DNA of 64,000 nucleotides from Alphaproteobacteria bacterium (GCA_017616015.1 JAFZYY010000015.1:62001-126000); one strand, 5' to 3'. Shown: positions 35,009-45,332, counted from the stretch's first letter. Notes: generated by a model not told the origin, from the sequence alone. Numbers and translations are program-made.

Positions 35009-35968
35009 ATGGAAATGCCCGCCGTTTTAAGACAGCTTCTTGACGAACTGACTGCCGGACTGAAACAAAATGCCGTCAGAAAAAGCGCGGAACGGCTCAG
35101 TCGCCGTTACAGAACGGAAACAAGAAACGGACAAAACCTGATTGATGATAAAACGGCTTCCGTCGCTTATGCCGCAAGCCGCATGCCGGCAACATTCGGA
35201 TCGTTTTCTTTTGTTTTCGGACAAGCCGCCGCGTTGCCCGATTTTTTGCCGAAAACGATGATTGATGTCGGCGCGGGCACCGGCAGCGCCTGTTGGGCGG
35301 CTTCATGCTTTTTCGATTTGCAAAGCGTCGTCTGTCTGGAACGCAGCCCTGACATGCGCGCCATCGGAAAAGAGCTGACAGGAAAGACTCAAAGCTTTTT
35401 TTCCGCACCGCCCGAATGGCGGGATTTCGATTTGATTCAGAACGCTTTGCCGGAAGCGGACTTAGTCACCGCCGGATATGTTTTAAACGAACTGAACGAA
35501 CGGGAAAGAAAAAACGCTTTACTGAAACTGTGGAATGCGGCGCAAATCGCTCTTGTTCTGATAGAACCCGCGACGCCTGAAAATTTTCGTCAGATGACAA
35601 TTTATCGAAAAGCTTTGATCGAAAACGGCGCTTTCATCGCCGCGCCCTGTCCGCATCAGGACGAATGCTTAAACGAATGGTGCCACTTCGGCTGCCGCGT
35701 CTCGCGATCAAAACTGCATCGCCTGACGAAAGGAGGAGAAGCGCCGTTTGAAGACGAAAAATTCTGCTATCTGATCGCGACGCGTCGAAAATACGATCCG
35801 GCCGCCGCGCGCGTTTTGCGCCGTCCCGTGATAAAAACGGGAAACGTTACGCTTTCTTTGTGCGCAAAAGAAGGAATAACGGAAAAAACTTTTTCCAAAA
35901 AAGACGGCGACGCGTATAAAGCCGCCCGCCGGATCAAATGGGGCGACGCTTTTATTCCCAAGGCATAA
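35009..35968 (+). CDS. Rsm22 family methyltransferase-like protein
   Basis: Homologue of mitochondrial Rsm22/METTL17, linked to assembly of the small ribosomal subunit. The 319 residues have a class I methyltransferase core with TMIDVGAGTGSACWAA and VTAGYVLNELNE, and a cysteine cluster (CPHQDECLNEWCHFGC) that in relatives binds an iron-sulfur cluster. The ATG at 35009 follows the carboxypeptidase stop by 5 bp; an earlier ATG at 34985 lies inside that gene. The C-terminal 17 bp overlap the convergent zinc-ribbon gene. Confidence 0.87.
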   Translation: MEMPAVLRQLLDELTAGLKQNAVRKSAERLSRRYRTETRNGQNLIDDKTASVAYAASRMPATFGSFSFVFGQAAALPDFLPKTMIDVGAGTGSACWAASCFFDLQSVVCLERSPDMRAIGKELTGKTQSFFSAPPEWRDFDLIQNALPEADLVTAGYVLNELNERERKNALLKLWNAAQIALVLIEPATPENFRQMTIYRKALIENGAFIAAPCPHQDECLNEWCHFGCRVSRSKLHRLTKGGEAPFEDEKFCYLIATRRKYDPAAARVLRRPVIKTGNVTLSLCAKEGITEKTFSKKDGDAYKAARRIKWGDAFIPKA

Positions 35969-36386
35969 TGCTGTCGATCTCAAGATTCCGGCGTTGGCAT
36001 TTCGGGCACAGAATCGTGTGTTTTAACGGCACTTTTTCCAACACCCGGCCGCAATCCAGACAAGTAAACGACGGCGTGTAATCCCCGTTTTTAAAAACGA
36101 AATGATACGTAAAGCGATTATACAACCGGGCGCAATGAGGACAAACATACGGCTGATGTTCCCACGTTTTCAGAATGACAGGACGGTGTTCGCGGATTAA
36201 TTGGCGAATAAAGACCAGTTCATGCGGATTGTCGACGATATACTGCGAAAAATTAACGCCGACCTCTTTTTCCTCTTCGGACGGGAAATCTTTGGTTCCC
36301 GCCGCCAGATCGGTTTTGCCGATACCGTACTTTGCGACAAACCGAAAATCACAATCGGGACAAGACAAATGAACCAGTTTTCCCAT
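35952..36386 (-). CDS. CpXC-type zinc-ribbon protein of unknown function
   Basis: A 144-residue protein with four CPxC or CxxC knuckles: LSCPDCDF near 8-13, YVCPHCARLY near 82, FTCLDCG near 109 and ILCPKCQRR near 127, enough for two zinc ribbons. The layout matches CpXC-domain proteins, whose role is unknown. No enzyme motif, signal peptide or membrane helix. The start is 151 bp from the divergent transketolase gene. Confidence 0.7.
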   Translation of the reverse strand: MGKLVHLSCPDCDFRFVAKYGIGKTDLAAGTKDFPSEEEKEVGVNFSQYIVDNPHELVFIRQLIREHRPVILKTWEHQPYVCPHCARLYNRFTYHFVFKNGDYTPSFTCLDCGRVLEKVPLKHTILCPKCQRRNLEIDSIMPWE

Positions 36387-36537
36387 AGCAGTCCTCCAAA
36401 TCGAAAATGTTTTACAACTGTGGCATATTTCTCTTTTTGATTAAACAAAAAAAAGAAGTCTTTTTTTATCGGCCGTAAATGTGCTATACAGGATAAAATT
36501 TATTTTTCACTTTAATTATCCCTTATAAGGAGGATCT

Positions 36538-38511
36538 ATGGTTGCTCATAAAGATTTAGCGAATGCGTTGCGTTTCCTGGCTGCCGAAGGCGTGCAGAAA
36601 GCCAATTCCGGCCACCCCGGCATGCCGATGGGAATGGCGGACGTCGCGACCGTTCTGTTTTCCAAATTTCTGAAATTTGACGCGAAAGCGCCGCACTGGG
36701 CCGACCGCGACCGCTTTGTGCTGTCCGCCGGTCACGGTTCGATGTTGCTGTACAGCCTGCTGTATCTGACGGGCTACGAACAGGCGACCATGGATCAGCT
36801 GAAAAATTTCCGCCAGCTCGGCTCCCGTTGTGCCGGCCACCCCGAATACGGCCATCTGGAAGGCATTGAAACGACGACCGGTCCTCTGGGACAGGGCATT
36901 TCCACCGCCGTTGGCATGGCGATCGCCGAAAAGCTGTTGTCCGCCCGCTTTGGCAAAGACATCGTCGACCACTACACTTATGTGATTTGCGGCGACGGCT
37001 GTTTGATGGAAGGCATTTCCGAAGAAGCGATTTCTTTGGCCGGCCATCTGCGTCTGAACAAGATGATCGTTCTGTGGGACGACAACAAGATCACGATCGA
37101 CGGCTCGACTTCCGTCGCGACCTCGACCAATCAGCGCAAGCGCTTTGAGGCTAACGGCTGGAACACGGACGAATGCGACGCTTATAAGCCCGATGAAATC
37201 GAAGCCGCCATCGCACGCGCCAAGAAATCCGATAAGCCGACATTGATCGCCTGCCATTCCGTCATCGGTTACGGCGCGGCGAAAGAAGGCACAAGCAAAG
37301 TCCACGGCTCGCCCATCGGTGTCGAAGACCTGTTGGCCGCCCGCAAACGTTTGGGCTTTGAATACGCTCCGTTTGAAGTGCCTCAGGACATTTTGGACGA
37401 ATGGCGTTCCTTCGGCAAGAGAGGCGTCGCCGAACATGAAGCCTGGGAAAAACGCTTTGCCGGCATGGACTCCGCGAAGAAAGCCGAATTCGAACGCACC
37501 GTTTTGAATCACGCCCTGCCCGCCGGCTGGAAAGAAAAAATGCAGGCGTACAAGGAACAGTTGTTGGCCGACAAGCCGAAAGTCGCGACCCGTAAAGCTT
37601 CTCAAATGGCTTTGGAAGTTCTGGTTCCCGCCATTCCGGAATTGCTGGGCGGCTCCGCGGACTTGACCGCGTCCAACCTGACAAACGCCAAAGCGTCCGT
37701 TTCCGTGACGCCCGACAACTTTGAAGGCAACTACATGCACTACGGCATTCGCGAACACGCGATGGCCGCGGCGATGAACGGCATTTCCCTGCACGGCGGA
37801 TTCATTCCGTACTCCGGCGCGTTCCTCGTGTTCATGGATTACCTGAAACCGTCCCTGCGTCTGGCCGCTTTAATGGGTATCCGCGTAATCTACGTTTTAA
37901 CGCATGACTCTATCGGCGTCGGCGAAGACGGTCCGACGCATCAGCCGATCGAACATCTGGCGTCCATGCGCGCGATTCCGAACGTCAACGTATTCCGTCC
38001 CTGCGACGTAATCGAAACGGCGGAATGCTGGGAATTGGCGATTGAAGCCGAACACACCCCGTCCGTTTTGGCGCTGTCCCGTCAGAACCTGCCGACTTTG
38101 CGCACGAGCGTGAAAGAAAATCTGTCCGCGAAAGGCGCTTATGTCCTGTCCGACTGCGAAGGCAAGCGCGACGTGACGTTGCTGGCGACTGGATCCGAAG
38201 TTGAAATCGCCGTCAAAGCGCAAGCTCTGTTGGCCGAAAAGAACGTCAAGGCCGCCGTCGTTTCCATGCCGTCATGGGAATTGTTCGACAAGCAGGACGC
38301 CGCTTACAAGAAAGCTGTTCTGGGTGACTGCCCGCGCGTTGCCGTTGAATCTCAGGGCGCGTTCGGTTGGGAAAAATACACCGGTTTTGAAGGCGCTATT
38401 GTCGCGATGCGCGGTTTCGGCGCTTCCGCTCCGGCCGAACAACTGTACGAACACTTCGGCATCACGCCGAACGCCGTCGCTTCCGCGGCCATGGGTTGCT
38501 TGAAGAAATAA
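36538..38511 (+). CDS. tkt: Transketolase
   Basis: Thiamine-diphosphate enzyme of the pentose phosphate pathway moving two-carbon units between sugar phosphates. The 657 residues show AEGVQKANSGHPGMPMG, the ThDP/Mg motif CGDGCLMEGISEEAISLAGHLRLNKMIVLWDDN, the transketolase signature DSIGVGEDGPTHQPIEHLASMRA and a C-terminal Rossmann-like domain. AAGGAGG is 6-7 bp before the ATG. fba follows at 24 bp, so the two are probably one operon. Confidence 0.96.
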   Translation: MVAHKDLANALRFLAAEGVQKANSGHPGMPMGMADVATVLFSKFLKFDAKAPHWADRDRFVLSAGHGSMLLYSLLYLTGYEQATMDQLKNFRQLGSRCAGHPEYGHLEGIETTTGPLGQGISTAVGMAIAEKLLSARFGKDIVDHYTYVICGDGCLMEGISEEAISLAGHLRLNKMIVLWDDNKITIDGSTSVATSTNQRKRFEANGWNTDECDAYKPDEIEAAIARAKKSDKPTLIACHSVIGYGAAKEGTSKVHGSPIGVEDLLAARKRLGFEYAPFEVPQDILDEWRSFGKRGVAEHEAWEKRFAGMDSAKKAEFERTVLNHALPAGWKEKMQAYKEQLLADKPKVATRKASQMALEVLVPAIPELLGGSADLTASNLTNAKASVSVTPDNFEGNYMHYGIREHAMAAAMNGISLHGGFIPYSGAFLVFMDYLKPSLRLAALMGIRVIYVLTHDSIGVGEDGPTHQPIEHLASMRAIPNVNVFRPCDVIETAECWELAIEAEHTPSVLALSRQNLPTLRTSVKENLSAKGAYVLSDCEGKRDVTLLATGSEVEIAVKAQALLAEKNVKAAVVSMPSWELFDKQDAAYKKAVLGDCPRVAVESQGAFGWEKYTGFEGAIVAMRGFGASAPAEQLYEHFGITPNAVASAAMGCLKK

Positions 38512-38534
38512 GAAATTAAGGAGAATAAAAACAA

Positions 38535-39590
38535 ATGTCTATGATCAGTATGCGTCAGCTGTTGGATCATGCCGCCGAATACGGTTACGGCATGCCGGCT
38601 TTCAACATCAATAACATGGAACAGATTTTGGCCGTGATGGCCGCGGCGAAGAAAACGAATTCGCCCGTCATCGTTCAAACGTCCAAAGGCGCCCGCAGCT
38701 ACGCCGGCGATTTGATGATTCGCAATATGGTCGCGGCTGTCGCGGAAATGTATCCCGATATTCCGGTGTGTCTGCATCAGGATCACGGCTCGTCCGTTGA
38801 AACGTGCGTTACCGCTTTGGGCAACGGCTGGACGTCCGTGATGATGGACGGTTCCTTAAAAGACGGCAAACCCGCTTCTCACGAATACAACGCCGAAGTG
38901 TCCGGCACAGTCGCGAAATTCGCGCACATGATGGGGGCTTCCGTTGAAGCGGAATTGGGCTGCATCGGCTCTTTGGAAACCGGAAAAGGCGAAAAGGAAG
39001 ACGGTCACGGCTTTGAAGGCGCCATCGACAAGAAACAGCTCCTGACAGACCCAGACGAAGCCTACGAATTCGTCAAAGCGACCAACATTGACGCTCTGGC
39101 GGTCGCCATCGGCACGTCCCACGGCGCTTACAAGTTCACACGCAAACCGGACGGCGCGATTTTGTCGATCGACACAATCAAGAAAATCCACGCCAAAATT
39201 CCGACCGTTCATCTGGTCATGCACGGTTCTTCCTCGGTTCCGCAGGAATTGCAGGACATGATCAACGAATTCGGCGGCAAGATTCCGCAGACCTACGGCG
39301 TGCCCATAGAGGAAATTCAGGAAGGCATCAAGTACGGCGTGCGCAAAGTCAACGTCGACACGGACTGCCGTATGGCGATGACGGGCGCGATCCGCAAAAT
39401 CTTTGCGACGAAGCCGGAAGAATTCGACGTCCGCAAGTACATGGGTCCCGCGATGGAAGAAATGCAGAAAGTCTGCGAAGCGCGTTACGAACAATTCGGC
39501 GCGGCAGGCATGGCTTCGAAAATCAAACCGATTTCCTTGGCAGATATGGCGAAGCGTTACAAATCCGGCGAACTGGATCATATGCTTTAA
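38535..39590 (+). CDS. fba: Fructose-bisphosphate aldolase, class II
   Basis: Zinc aldolase interconverting fructose-1,6-bisphosphate with two triose phosphates. The 351 residues have the zinc-binding CLHQDHGSSVETC, the signature SVEAELGCIGSLE, GTSHGAYKF and VMHGSSSVPQE, and KVNVDTDCRMAMTGA. Most like the CbbA/long class II type. It follows transketolase and ends in a strong terminator. Confidence 0.95.
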   Translation: MSMISMRQLLDHAAEYGYGMPAFNINNMEQILAVMAAAKKTNSPVIVQTSKGARSYAGDLMIRNMVAAVAEMYPDIPVCLHQDHGSSVETCVTALGNGWTSVMMDGSLKDGKPASHEYNAEVSGTVAKFAHMMGASVEAELGCIGSLETGKGEKEDGHGFEGAIDKKQLLTDPDEAYEFVKATNIDALAVAIGTSHGAYKFTRKPDGAILSIDTIKKIHAKIPTVHLVMHGSSSVPQELQDMINEFGGKIPQTYGVPIEEIQEGIKYGVRKVNVDTDCRMAMTGAIRKIFATKPEEFDVRKYMGPAMEEMQKVCEARYEQFGAAGMASKIKPISLADMAKRYKSGELDHML

Positions 39591-39606
39591 TTTTTCTTTT
39601 CATAAA

Positions 39607-39638
39607 AGAAGCCCTTTCGGAAACGGAAGGGCTTTTTC
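39607..39638 (+). terminator. Intrinsic terminator after fba
   Basis: AGCCCTT (39610-39616) pairs with AAGGGCT (39627-39633) around CGGAAACGG, followed by five T. It ends the tkt-fba transcript. Confidence 0.88.
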
Positions 39639-39693
39639 CTTTATTAAAAGCGGGAAAAGGCTTATTATTCTTTTCCGAAAGGACGTGATTTTT

Positions 39694-39966
39694 ATGCAGT
39701 TCGGAAAATTCGTTTTAAACTTTATAATGATTTTCTTTTTGCTGATGTTCATTGTTTGGGCGGGAACGGCATTCGACAATGAAATGACATTCACTTGGTA
39801 TTCTTATACGATTGTCGGCGTTCTGAGCACTTTCTATGCTTGGACGAAAAGCGTGAACATGAACCAAATCGCCGGAGAAACGCCTGCGGCCGGTCGGGAA
39901 CAGCATCATGTTGTCCATCATCACCGGCCGGAACACGTCAATCATTCTCACCGACCGATGCCGTAA
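39694..39966 (+). CDS. Small membrane protein with histidine-rich tail
   Basis: A 90-residue protein not matched to a family. Residues 5-25 form one hydrophobic helix (FVLNFIMIFFLLMFIVWAG) and a second weaker one lies at about 35-50 (YSYTIVGVLSTFYAW). The C-terminal 25 residues are His-rich (HHVVHHHRPEHVNHSHRP) and could bind metal. ATG at 39694 has AAAGGA about 10 bp upstream. It lies alone between the fba terminator and a convergent gene. Confidence that it is expressed is moderate. Confidence 0.6.
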   Translation: MQFGKFVLNFIMIFFLLMFIVWAGTAFDNEMTFTWYSYTIVGVLSTFYAWTKSVNMNQIAGETPAAGREQHHVVHHHRPEHVNHSHRPMP

Positions 39967-39971
39967 CGGTC

Positions 39972-40835
39972 TTATTTCTGAAACGCCTTGCGGATTTCTG
40001 CGGTCAGCTTTTCCGCGCCCTGCCGGTTCAGATGATCGGCATCGGCAAAATCCTCTTTGGTGAAATCTTCGCTACGATAGCAATTCAGGTACAATACGTC
40101 CTTATATTTTTCCGTTACTTTTTCCAGCGCTTCAAAAACATTTACGTCCACCGGCATATAAGACCTGTACTCTGCCGAAGCAGGCGGAACGACAATCAGC
40201 AATTTGACTGCGTCGGCGTCGGTCGCCCGTATCAGCTTTTCGACAAACGCCGTCTGATTGTTGTCCCGAAGCGCGTTTATCAAATGCTTTTCCGCCACCG
40301 TTTTAATTCCTTGAGGCGTAGTCAGATCCGGCGCGTAAAACGGGAAAGGATACGGATCGTCAAACGTGAATTCTTTGATTTCAAAGGGAGCAAATTTCAA
40401 ATTCGTATCCATATTCTTTTCCGCGTATAAAAGCGGATTTTTCGGCGGTATGCCGAAGTACTGGTTATACTTCAGCGTTTCAAATATCATTTGGGAGCGC
40501 TCTTCCTCAATTCCGGCGTAAAATTCGGAATAAAACAAAACGACCCGCTTTAAGTTCGGCAGCATCAGACGGCACTTCATATACAGCTGATACGAATAAT
40601 ACAAATCCTGAGAGGCCACCCCTAAATTCAGGTCTTGTTTCGTTTCCACAAAACCGCATTGCGCGTGCGAAGACCCCAAAACGATCGTTTCGATTTGCGG
40701 TGCCAAAAGCAAAGCTTTTTTCGCTTTATAATAAAAGACCTTATCGAAATTCCCCCTGACTCTGATGCGCAATCTGCGGGAAGGAATAAAGCAACATGCC
40801 GCCTTTAATAAAAATTTTTTAAATTTCGCTTTCAT
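39972..40835 (-). CDS. SGNH-hydrolase-like protein
   Basis: A 287-residue protein with a basic N terminus (MKAKFKKFLLKAACCFIPSRR) that could be a signal anchor. IETIVLGSSHAQCGF resembles the GDS(S) block with Ser, and DADHLNRQGAEKLT supplies an Asp-x-x-His pair near the C terminus, as in SGNH/GDSL hydrolases. Such proteins often add or remove acyl groups on cell-surface glycans. No glycan genes adjoin it, so the substrate is unknown. Confidence 0.65.
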   Translation of the reverse strand: MKAKFKKFLLKAACCFIPSRRLRIRVRGNFDKVFYYKAKKALLLAPQIETIVLGSSHAQCGFVETKQDLNLGVASQDLYYSYQLYMKCRLMLPNLKRVVLFYSEFYAGIEEERSQMIFETLKYNQYFGIPPKNPLLYAEKNMDTNLKFAPFEIKEFTFDDPYPFPFYAPDLTTPQGIKTVAEKHLINALRDNNQTAFVEKLIRATDADAVKLLIVVPPASAEYRSYMPVDVNVFEALEKVTEKYKDVLYLNCYRSEDFTKEDFADADHLNRQGAEKLTAEIRKAFQK

Positions 40836-40954
40836 TTAAACACCTTTAAAAAAGATTTTTTAATATACTTTGCCGGTAAAGAAAAGCTTTTTCCTTGTAT
40901 TCACCGAACAGCCCGTTAAAATAAATCCATTCGTTTTTTTCGAAGAGATTTCCG

Positions 40955-41872
40955 ATGAGTTACGGTCTTCTTCTTTTGGGGTTTGTTTTGCTGGTCAAAG
41001 GCGCGGACATCTTCGTCGACGGCGCGTCAGCACTGGCACGCTTGTTCGGCGTATCCCCGACCGTCATCGGTCTGACCGTCGTCGCCATAGGAACGAGCGC
41101 GCCCGAAATCGCCGTCAGCGTAACATCGGCCTTGCAAGGAAACGGCGACATCGCGTTAAGCAACGCCATCGGGTCGAATTTGTGCAATATCCTTCTGATC
41201 TTAGGGTTTTGCGCCGTTGTTCGTCCCGTGCCGAGCGATCGCGGATTACTCCGTTTCGACATTCCCGTATGCATCGCAACGACGGTTTTCCTGCAATATA
41301 TGCTTTCGGACGGAACAGCCGATCGGTACGAAGGCTTTTTGTTGTTGACAGGATTGGGAGCTTATCTGACGGTCGTTCTGCGCTCCGCGATGAAGAACAA
41401 GCCCGAAAATCCGGAAAAGCCCGCCGTTTCGTTTTGGAAAAGCGGATTTTACATTCTGTTCGGTTTGGCCGCGGTCGTTTACGGCGGAGATCTGGTCGTC
41501 GGAAACGCCTGCCGGATCGCCGAAACGATGGGCGTCAGTCAGACGTTGATCGGCCTGACCGTCGTTGCTGTCGGAACGTCCCTGCCCGAATTGGTCACCT
41601 CCGTCGCCGCCGCAAGGAAAGGCGAAACGGAGTTGGCGCTCGGAAACGTTGTCGGATCGAACCTGTTTAATATTTTGCTCGTCGTCGGTTCCGCAGTGTC
41701 CGTTTCTCCCGTTTCCGTATCGGCGAATTACACCGTCGACTGCCTTGTTTTATTGGCGACCAGCATTCTGATGTATATCTTTTCCCTTACGCATCACACG
41801 ATTTCCCGCGCGGAAGGCGTCTGTTGTCTGCTGATTTACGCGATATATACGGGGTATATCATCGCCCGATGA
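40955..41872 (+). CDS. Calcium/sodium antiporter, CaCA family (YrbG-like)
   Basis: Inner-membrane cation/calcium exchanger; 305 residues and about ten helices. The two inverted halves each carry the alpha-repeat motif: GTSAPEIAVSVTSAL with SNAIGSNLCNILL, and GTSLPELVTSVAAA with GNVVGSNLFNILL. The Glu residues in these motifs coordinate the ion. The ATG at 40955 follows AGAGAT; rpe starts 82 bp downstream. Confidence 0.93.
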   Translation: MSYGLLLLGFVLLVKGADIFVDGASALARLFGVSPTVIGLTVVAIGTSAPEIAVSVTSALQGNGDIALSNAIGSNLCNILLILGFCAVVRPVPSDRGLLRFDIPVCIATTVFLQYMLSDGTADRYEGFLLLTGLGAYLTVVLRSAMKNKPENPEKPAVSFWKSGFYILFGLAAVVYGGDLVVGNACRIAETMGVSQTLIGLTVVAVGTSLPELVTSVAAARKGETELALGNVVGSNLFNILLVVGSAVSVSPVSVSANYTVDCLVLLATSILMYIFSLTHHTISRAEGVCCLLIYAIYTGYIIAR

Positions 41873-41954
41873 AACGGAGCGTAACGAAAAAGGTTTGTCA
41901 GAACGTTTTTTCGGTCTAATATAAACAAACAACTTTTTATGGAGGTTTGTAACC

Positions 41955-42593
41955 GTGATAAAAATCGCCCCCAGCATTCTTTCCGCCGATTTTTCCCGTC
42001 TGGGCGAAGAAGTCAAAGCCGTTGCCGACGCCGGCGCGGATTATATCCATATTGATGTGATGGACGGTCACTTCGTGCCGAACATCACTTTCGGCTCGGC
42101 TGTCGTCAAAGCGATCCGGCCTTATACCGACAAAGTGTTTGACGTGCACTTGATGATCGAGCCGGTCACGCCTTATATCGAAGCTTTTGCCAAAGCCGGC
42201 GCGAACATTATCACCGTCCATGCCGAAGCCGACAAGCATCTTGACCGCTTACTACAATACGTCAAGTCGTTCGGCGTCAAAGCGGGCGTTTCGTTAAATC
42301 CGGCCACTCCCGAAAACGTTTTGGAATATGTGCTGGACAAAGTCGATTTAATTCTGGTGATGACGGTCAATCCCGGTTTCGGCGGGCAGAGTTTCATTTC
42401 TTCGCAGCTGGAAAAAATGAAGCGGATCAAAGCGATGATCGGCGTCCGTCCGATCGAACTGGAAGTCGACGGCGGCGTCAATCCGGAAACGGCAAAGCTG
42501 TGCGTAGCGGCCGGCGCGAACGTTCTGGTCGCGGGCAGCGCGGTGTTTAACAACGGAAAGTACGCCGAAAACATACAAAAATTAAAGTCATGA
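41955..42593 (+). CDS. rpe: Ribulose-phosphate 3-epimerase
   Basis: TIM-barrel enzyme interconverting ribulose-5-phosphate and xylulose-5-phosphate in the pentose phosphate pathway. The 212 residues have [41 protein letters not shown], the phosphate-binding [10 protein letters not shown] and the catalytic-Asp strand [11 protein letters not shown]. Start codon is GTG or the near ATG in frame at 41955; GGAGG precedes it by 8-9 bp. Functionally linked to tkt and fba 2.4 kb upstream. Confidence 0.96.
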   Translation: MIKIAPSILSADFSRLGEEVKAVADAGADYIHIDVMDGHFVPNITFGSAVVKAIRPYTDKVFDVHLMIEPVTPYIEAFAKAGANIITVHAEADKHLDRLLQYVKSFGVKAGVSLNPATPENVLEYVLDKVDLILVMTVNPGFGGQSFISSQLEKMKRIKAMIGVRPIELEVDGGVNPETAKLCVAAGANVLVAGSAVFNNGKYAENIQKLKS

Positions 42594-42647
42594 TTTTTTA
42601 ATCGTTTTATTTTATAATAAAGACCTTCGCTAAAAAAAGGAATGCCC

Positions 42648-43376
42648 ATGACCGATAAAATTATGATTGTTGAAGACGAAGAAGATATCGTCACTCTTTT
42701 GCGTTACAATCTGGAAAAAGAAGGCTTTGAAACCTGTTTCGTTATGGACGGGGAAAAGGCTTTCAGCGCGATTAAAATTAATCAGCCGACTTTGATTTTA
42801 TTGGACTGGATGTTGCCCGGCATGAGCGGCGTGGATATTTGCAAACAAATCCGTTATGACAACGATTTGCGCACCGTTCCGATTATTATGCTGACTGCCC
42901 GCGGCGAAGAAGCGGATAAAATCCGAGGTCTGACAGTCGGCGCGGACGATTACATGACGAAGCCGTTTTCCGTCCCCGAACTGATCGCCCGCATCAAAGC
43001 GTTGCTGCGCCGCGTTCAGCCGACAAAGACTAAAGGCGAACTGGCGTTTGAAGATATTAAAATGGATCTGGCCACCTGCCGTGTTTTCCGCGGTTCCCGT
43101 TTTGTGCATCTGGGGCCGACGGAATTCCGTCTGTTGCAATTCCTGATGGAGCAGCCGCGCCACGTCTTTCCGCGCGAACAGCTGTTGAAAGAAGTCTGGG
43201 GCGCCGATATTCACGTCGAACTGCGCACGGTCGATGTTCATATCCGCCGATTGCGCAAAGCGATGAATGAAGGCGGCGAAAAAGATCTGATCCGCACCGT
43301 GCGCGCCGTCGGTTATTCGATCGACACCCGCGAACCGGAAGGCGCGGAAGAATCCGATCCTGCCGACGAAGAATAA
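42648..43376 (+). CDS. phoB: PhoB/OmpR-family response regulator
   Basis: Two-component transcription factor of 242 residues. The receiver domain (1-120) has the acidic pair in IVEDEEDIV, the phospho-acceptor Asp in LILLDWMLPG and the Lys in DDYMTKPFS. The C-terminal winged helix (about 140-230) has the recognition part TVDVHIRRLRKAMN and VRAVGYSID. It looks most like PhoB. No phoR, phoU or pst genes are adjacent, so the partner kinase must be elsewhere. ATG at 42648 is preferred over 42642 because AAGG would otherwise be too close. Confidence 0.88.
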   Translation: MTDKIMIVEDEEDIVTLLRYNLEKEGFETCFVMDGEKAFSAIKINQPTLILLDWMLPGMSGVDICKQIRYDNDLRTVPIIMLTARGEEADKIRGLTVGADDYMTKPFSVPELIARIKALLRRVQPTKTKGELAFEDIKMDLATCRVFRGSRFVHLGPTEFRLLQFLMEQPRHVFPREQLLKEVWGADIHVELRTVDVHIRRLRKAMNEGGEKDLIRTVRAVGYSIDTREPEGAEESDPADEE

Positions 43377-43507
43377 TCCGCCTTTTCTTTTCCGAAGATA
43401 AATCCTGTTTTTTTGTGTAAAACTCAACAGATTTTCTGTTGACCGGAAACACGCCCGAAACTAATATACACAGGATTGTTTTTTTACTTTAACAAAGGAT
43501 TTTTTCC

Positions 43508-45295
43508 ATGCATACATATCGTTCGCATACCTGCGGTCAGCTGCGTGCTTCGGACGCGGGAAAACAAGCCCGTCTGTCCGGTTGGATTCATCGCAAACGC
43601 GACCACGGGAACCTTGTTTTCATCGACTTGCGCGACCATTACGGCATTACGCAGTGTGTCGTCGATATTTCCAGTCCGGTTTTTAAAGTATTGGAAAAAT
43701 GCCGCCCTGAAAGCGTCATTTGCGTAACCGGCGAAGTTGTCATGCGCGGCGGGGAAAACGTCAACCCGAACCTGCCGACCGGCGAAATCGAACTGTCCGT
43801 AACACAAGCCGAAGTCCTTTCCGAAGCCGACATTCTGCCGTTGCAGGTTGCCGCCGACTTCGAACAGCCGGAAGAAACGCGTCTGCGCTACCGCTTCTTA
43901 GACTTGCGCCGTGAAAAACTGCACAAGAACATGCTGTTGCGTTCTCAGGTGATAGCCTCCTGCCGCCGCCGCATGATCGAACAGGGCTTTGTCGAATACC
44001 AGACGCCGATTCTGACCGCCTCCAGTCCGGAAGGCGCCAGAGACTTTTTGGTGCCGTCCCGTCTGCACCCCGGTCAGTTCTATGCTCTGCCGCAGGCTCC
44101 GCAGCAATTCAAACAGCTGTTGATGGTCTCCGGTTTCGACCGCTATTTCCAGATCGCGCCGTGCTTCCGCGACGAGGACAGCCGCGCCGACCGTTCGCCC
44201 GGCGAATTTTATCAGCTGGACTTTGAAATGGCTTTCGTCACGCAGGAAGACGTGTTCGCCGCAATCGAACCCGTTTTGCAGGGCGTCTTTGAAGAATTTG
44301 CCAACGGTCGCAAAGTGACGCCGGCTCCGTTCCCGCGCATTCCGTACGCGGAAGCGATGTTGAAGTACGGTTCCGATAAACCCGACCTGCGCAACCCGCT
44401 GTTGATTACGGACGTCACCGACATCTTCACCGGTTCCGGCTTCGGCATTTTCGCGAACGCAATCGAACGCGGCGCTGTTGTCCGCGCGATTCCGGCTCCG
44501 GGAGCCGCGACGAAACCGCGCAGCTGGTTTGACAAGATGAATGCCTGGGCGCGTGAAATCGGTCTGCCCGGTATCGGCTTCATCACCTACACGACCGAAG
44601 GGCCGAAAGGCGCGATCGCCAAGAATTTGGACGAAGACCGCATTAACGACCTGAAAACCGCCGTCGGCGTCAAAGACGGCGATGTGATCTTCTTTGTCTG
44701 CGAAAAGAAGGGCAAAGTCGAAAAGTTTGCCGGACAGGTTCGCACAAAGATTTGCGAACAGTTGGAATTGTTGGAAAAAGACATTTTCAAATTCTGCTGG
44801 ATCACCGACTTCCCGATGTTCGAAATGGACGAAGAAACAAAGCAAATCATCTTTTCGCACAACCCGTTCTCGATGCCGCAGGGCGGAATGGACGCGTTGC
44901 TGAACAAAGATCCGTTGGAAATCAACGCTTATCAGTACGACATCGTTTGCAACGGGATCGAGCTGTCCTCCGGCGCGATCCGCAACCACAGACCCGACAT
45001 TATGTACAAAGCGTTTGAAATCGCGGGCTACGGCCCCGAAGTCGTCGAACACAAATTCGGCGGCATGCTGAGCGCGTTCAAGTACGGCGCTCCTCCCCAC
45101 GGCGGTGCGGCTCCGGGTATCGACCGCATGGTCATGTTGTTGGCGGACGAACCGAACATTCGCGAAGTCATTCTGTTCCCGATGAACGGCATGGCGCAGG
45201 ATTTGATGATGCAGGCGCCGTGCGAAGTCACGCCGCAGCAGCTGAAAGAACTGCACATTCGGGTCGAATTGCCGAAAACGATCGAAAAGAAATAA
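43508..45295 (+). CDS. aspS: Aspartyl-tRNA synthetase
   Basis: Class IIb synthetase charging tRNA-Asp. The 595 residues have the OB-fold anticodon domain ([22 protein letters not shown]), class II motif 2 ([22 protein letters not shown]), the bacterial GAD insertion domain (about 280-410) and motif 3 ([13 protein letters not shown]). Both bacterial length and GAD insertion are intact. Whether it also charges tRNA-Asn cannot be told here. A strong terminator follows. Confidence 0.97.
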   Translation: MHTYRSHTCGQLRASDAGKQARLSGWIHRKRDHGNLVFIDLRDHYGITQCVVDISSPVFKVLEKCRPESVICVTGEVVMRGGENVNPNLPTGEIELSVTQAEVLSEADILPLQVAADFEQPEETRLRYRFLDLRREKLHKNMLLRSQVIASCRRRMIEQGFVEYQTPILTASSPEGARDFLVPSRLHPGQFYALPQAPQQFKQLLMVSGFDRYFQIAPCFRDEDSRADRSPGEFYQLDFEMAFVTQEDVFAAIEPVLQGVFEEFANGRKVTPAPFPRIPYAEAMLKYGSDKPDLRNPLLITDVTDIFTGSGFGIFANAIERGAVVRAIPAPGAATKPRSWFDKMNAWAREIGLPGIGFITYTTEGPKGAIAKNLDEDRINDLKTAVGVKDGDVIFFVCEKKGKVEKFAGQVRTKICEQLELLEKDIFKFCWITDFPMFEMDEETKQIIFSHNPFSMPQGGMDALLNKDPLEINAYQYDIVCNGIELSSGAIRNHRPDIMYKAFEIAGYGPEVVEHKFGGMLSAFKYGAPPHGGAAPGIDRMVMLLADEPNIREVILFPMNGMAQDLMMQAPCEVTPQQLKELHIRVELPKTIEKK

Positions 45296-45301
45296 AAACG
45301 G

Positions 45302-45332
45302 AAAAGGCGGGATAAAAATCCCGCCTTTTTTA
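45302..45332 (+). terminator. Intrinsic terminator after aspS
   Basis: AAAGGCGGGAT and ATCCCGCCTTT form an 11-bp stem around AAAA, followed by a T-rich run. The stem is nearly the same as in the pilin terminators. Confidence 0.9.

Noticed and set aside
42648-43376. Complete PhoBR/Pst phosphate operon
   Set aside because: Only the regulator is present; neighbours are rpe and aspS.
43898-45256. A 452-residue antisense frame opposite aspS
   Set aside because: It lies entirely inside an intact essential gene with a strong family match; Arg/His/Phe-rich shadow translation.
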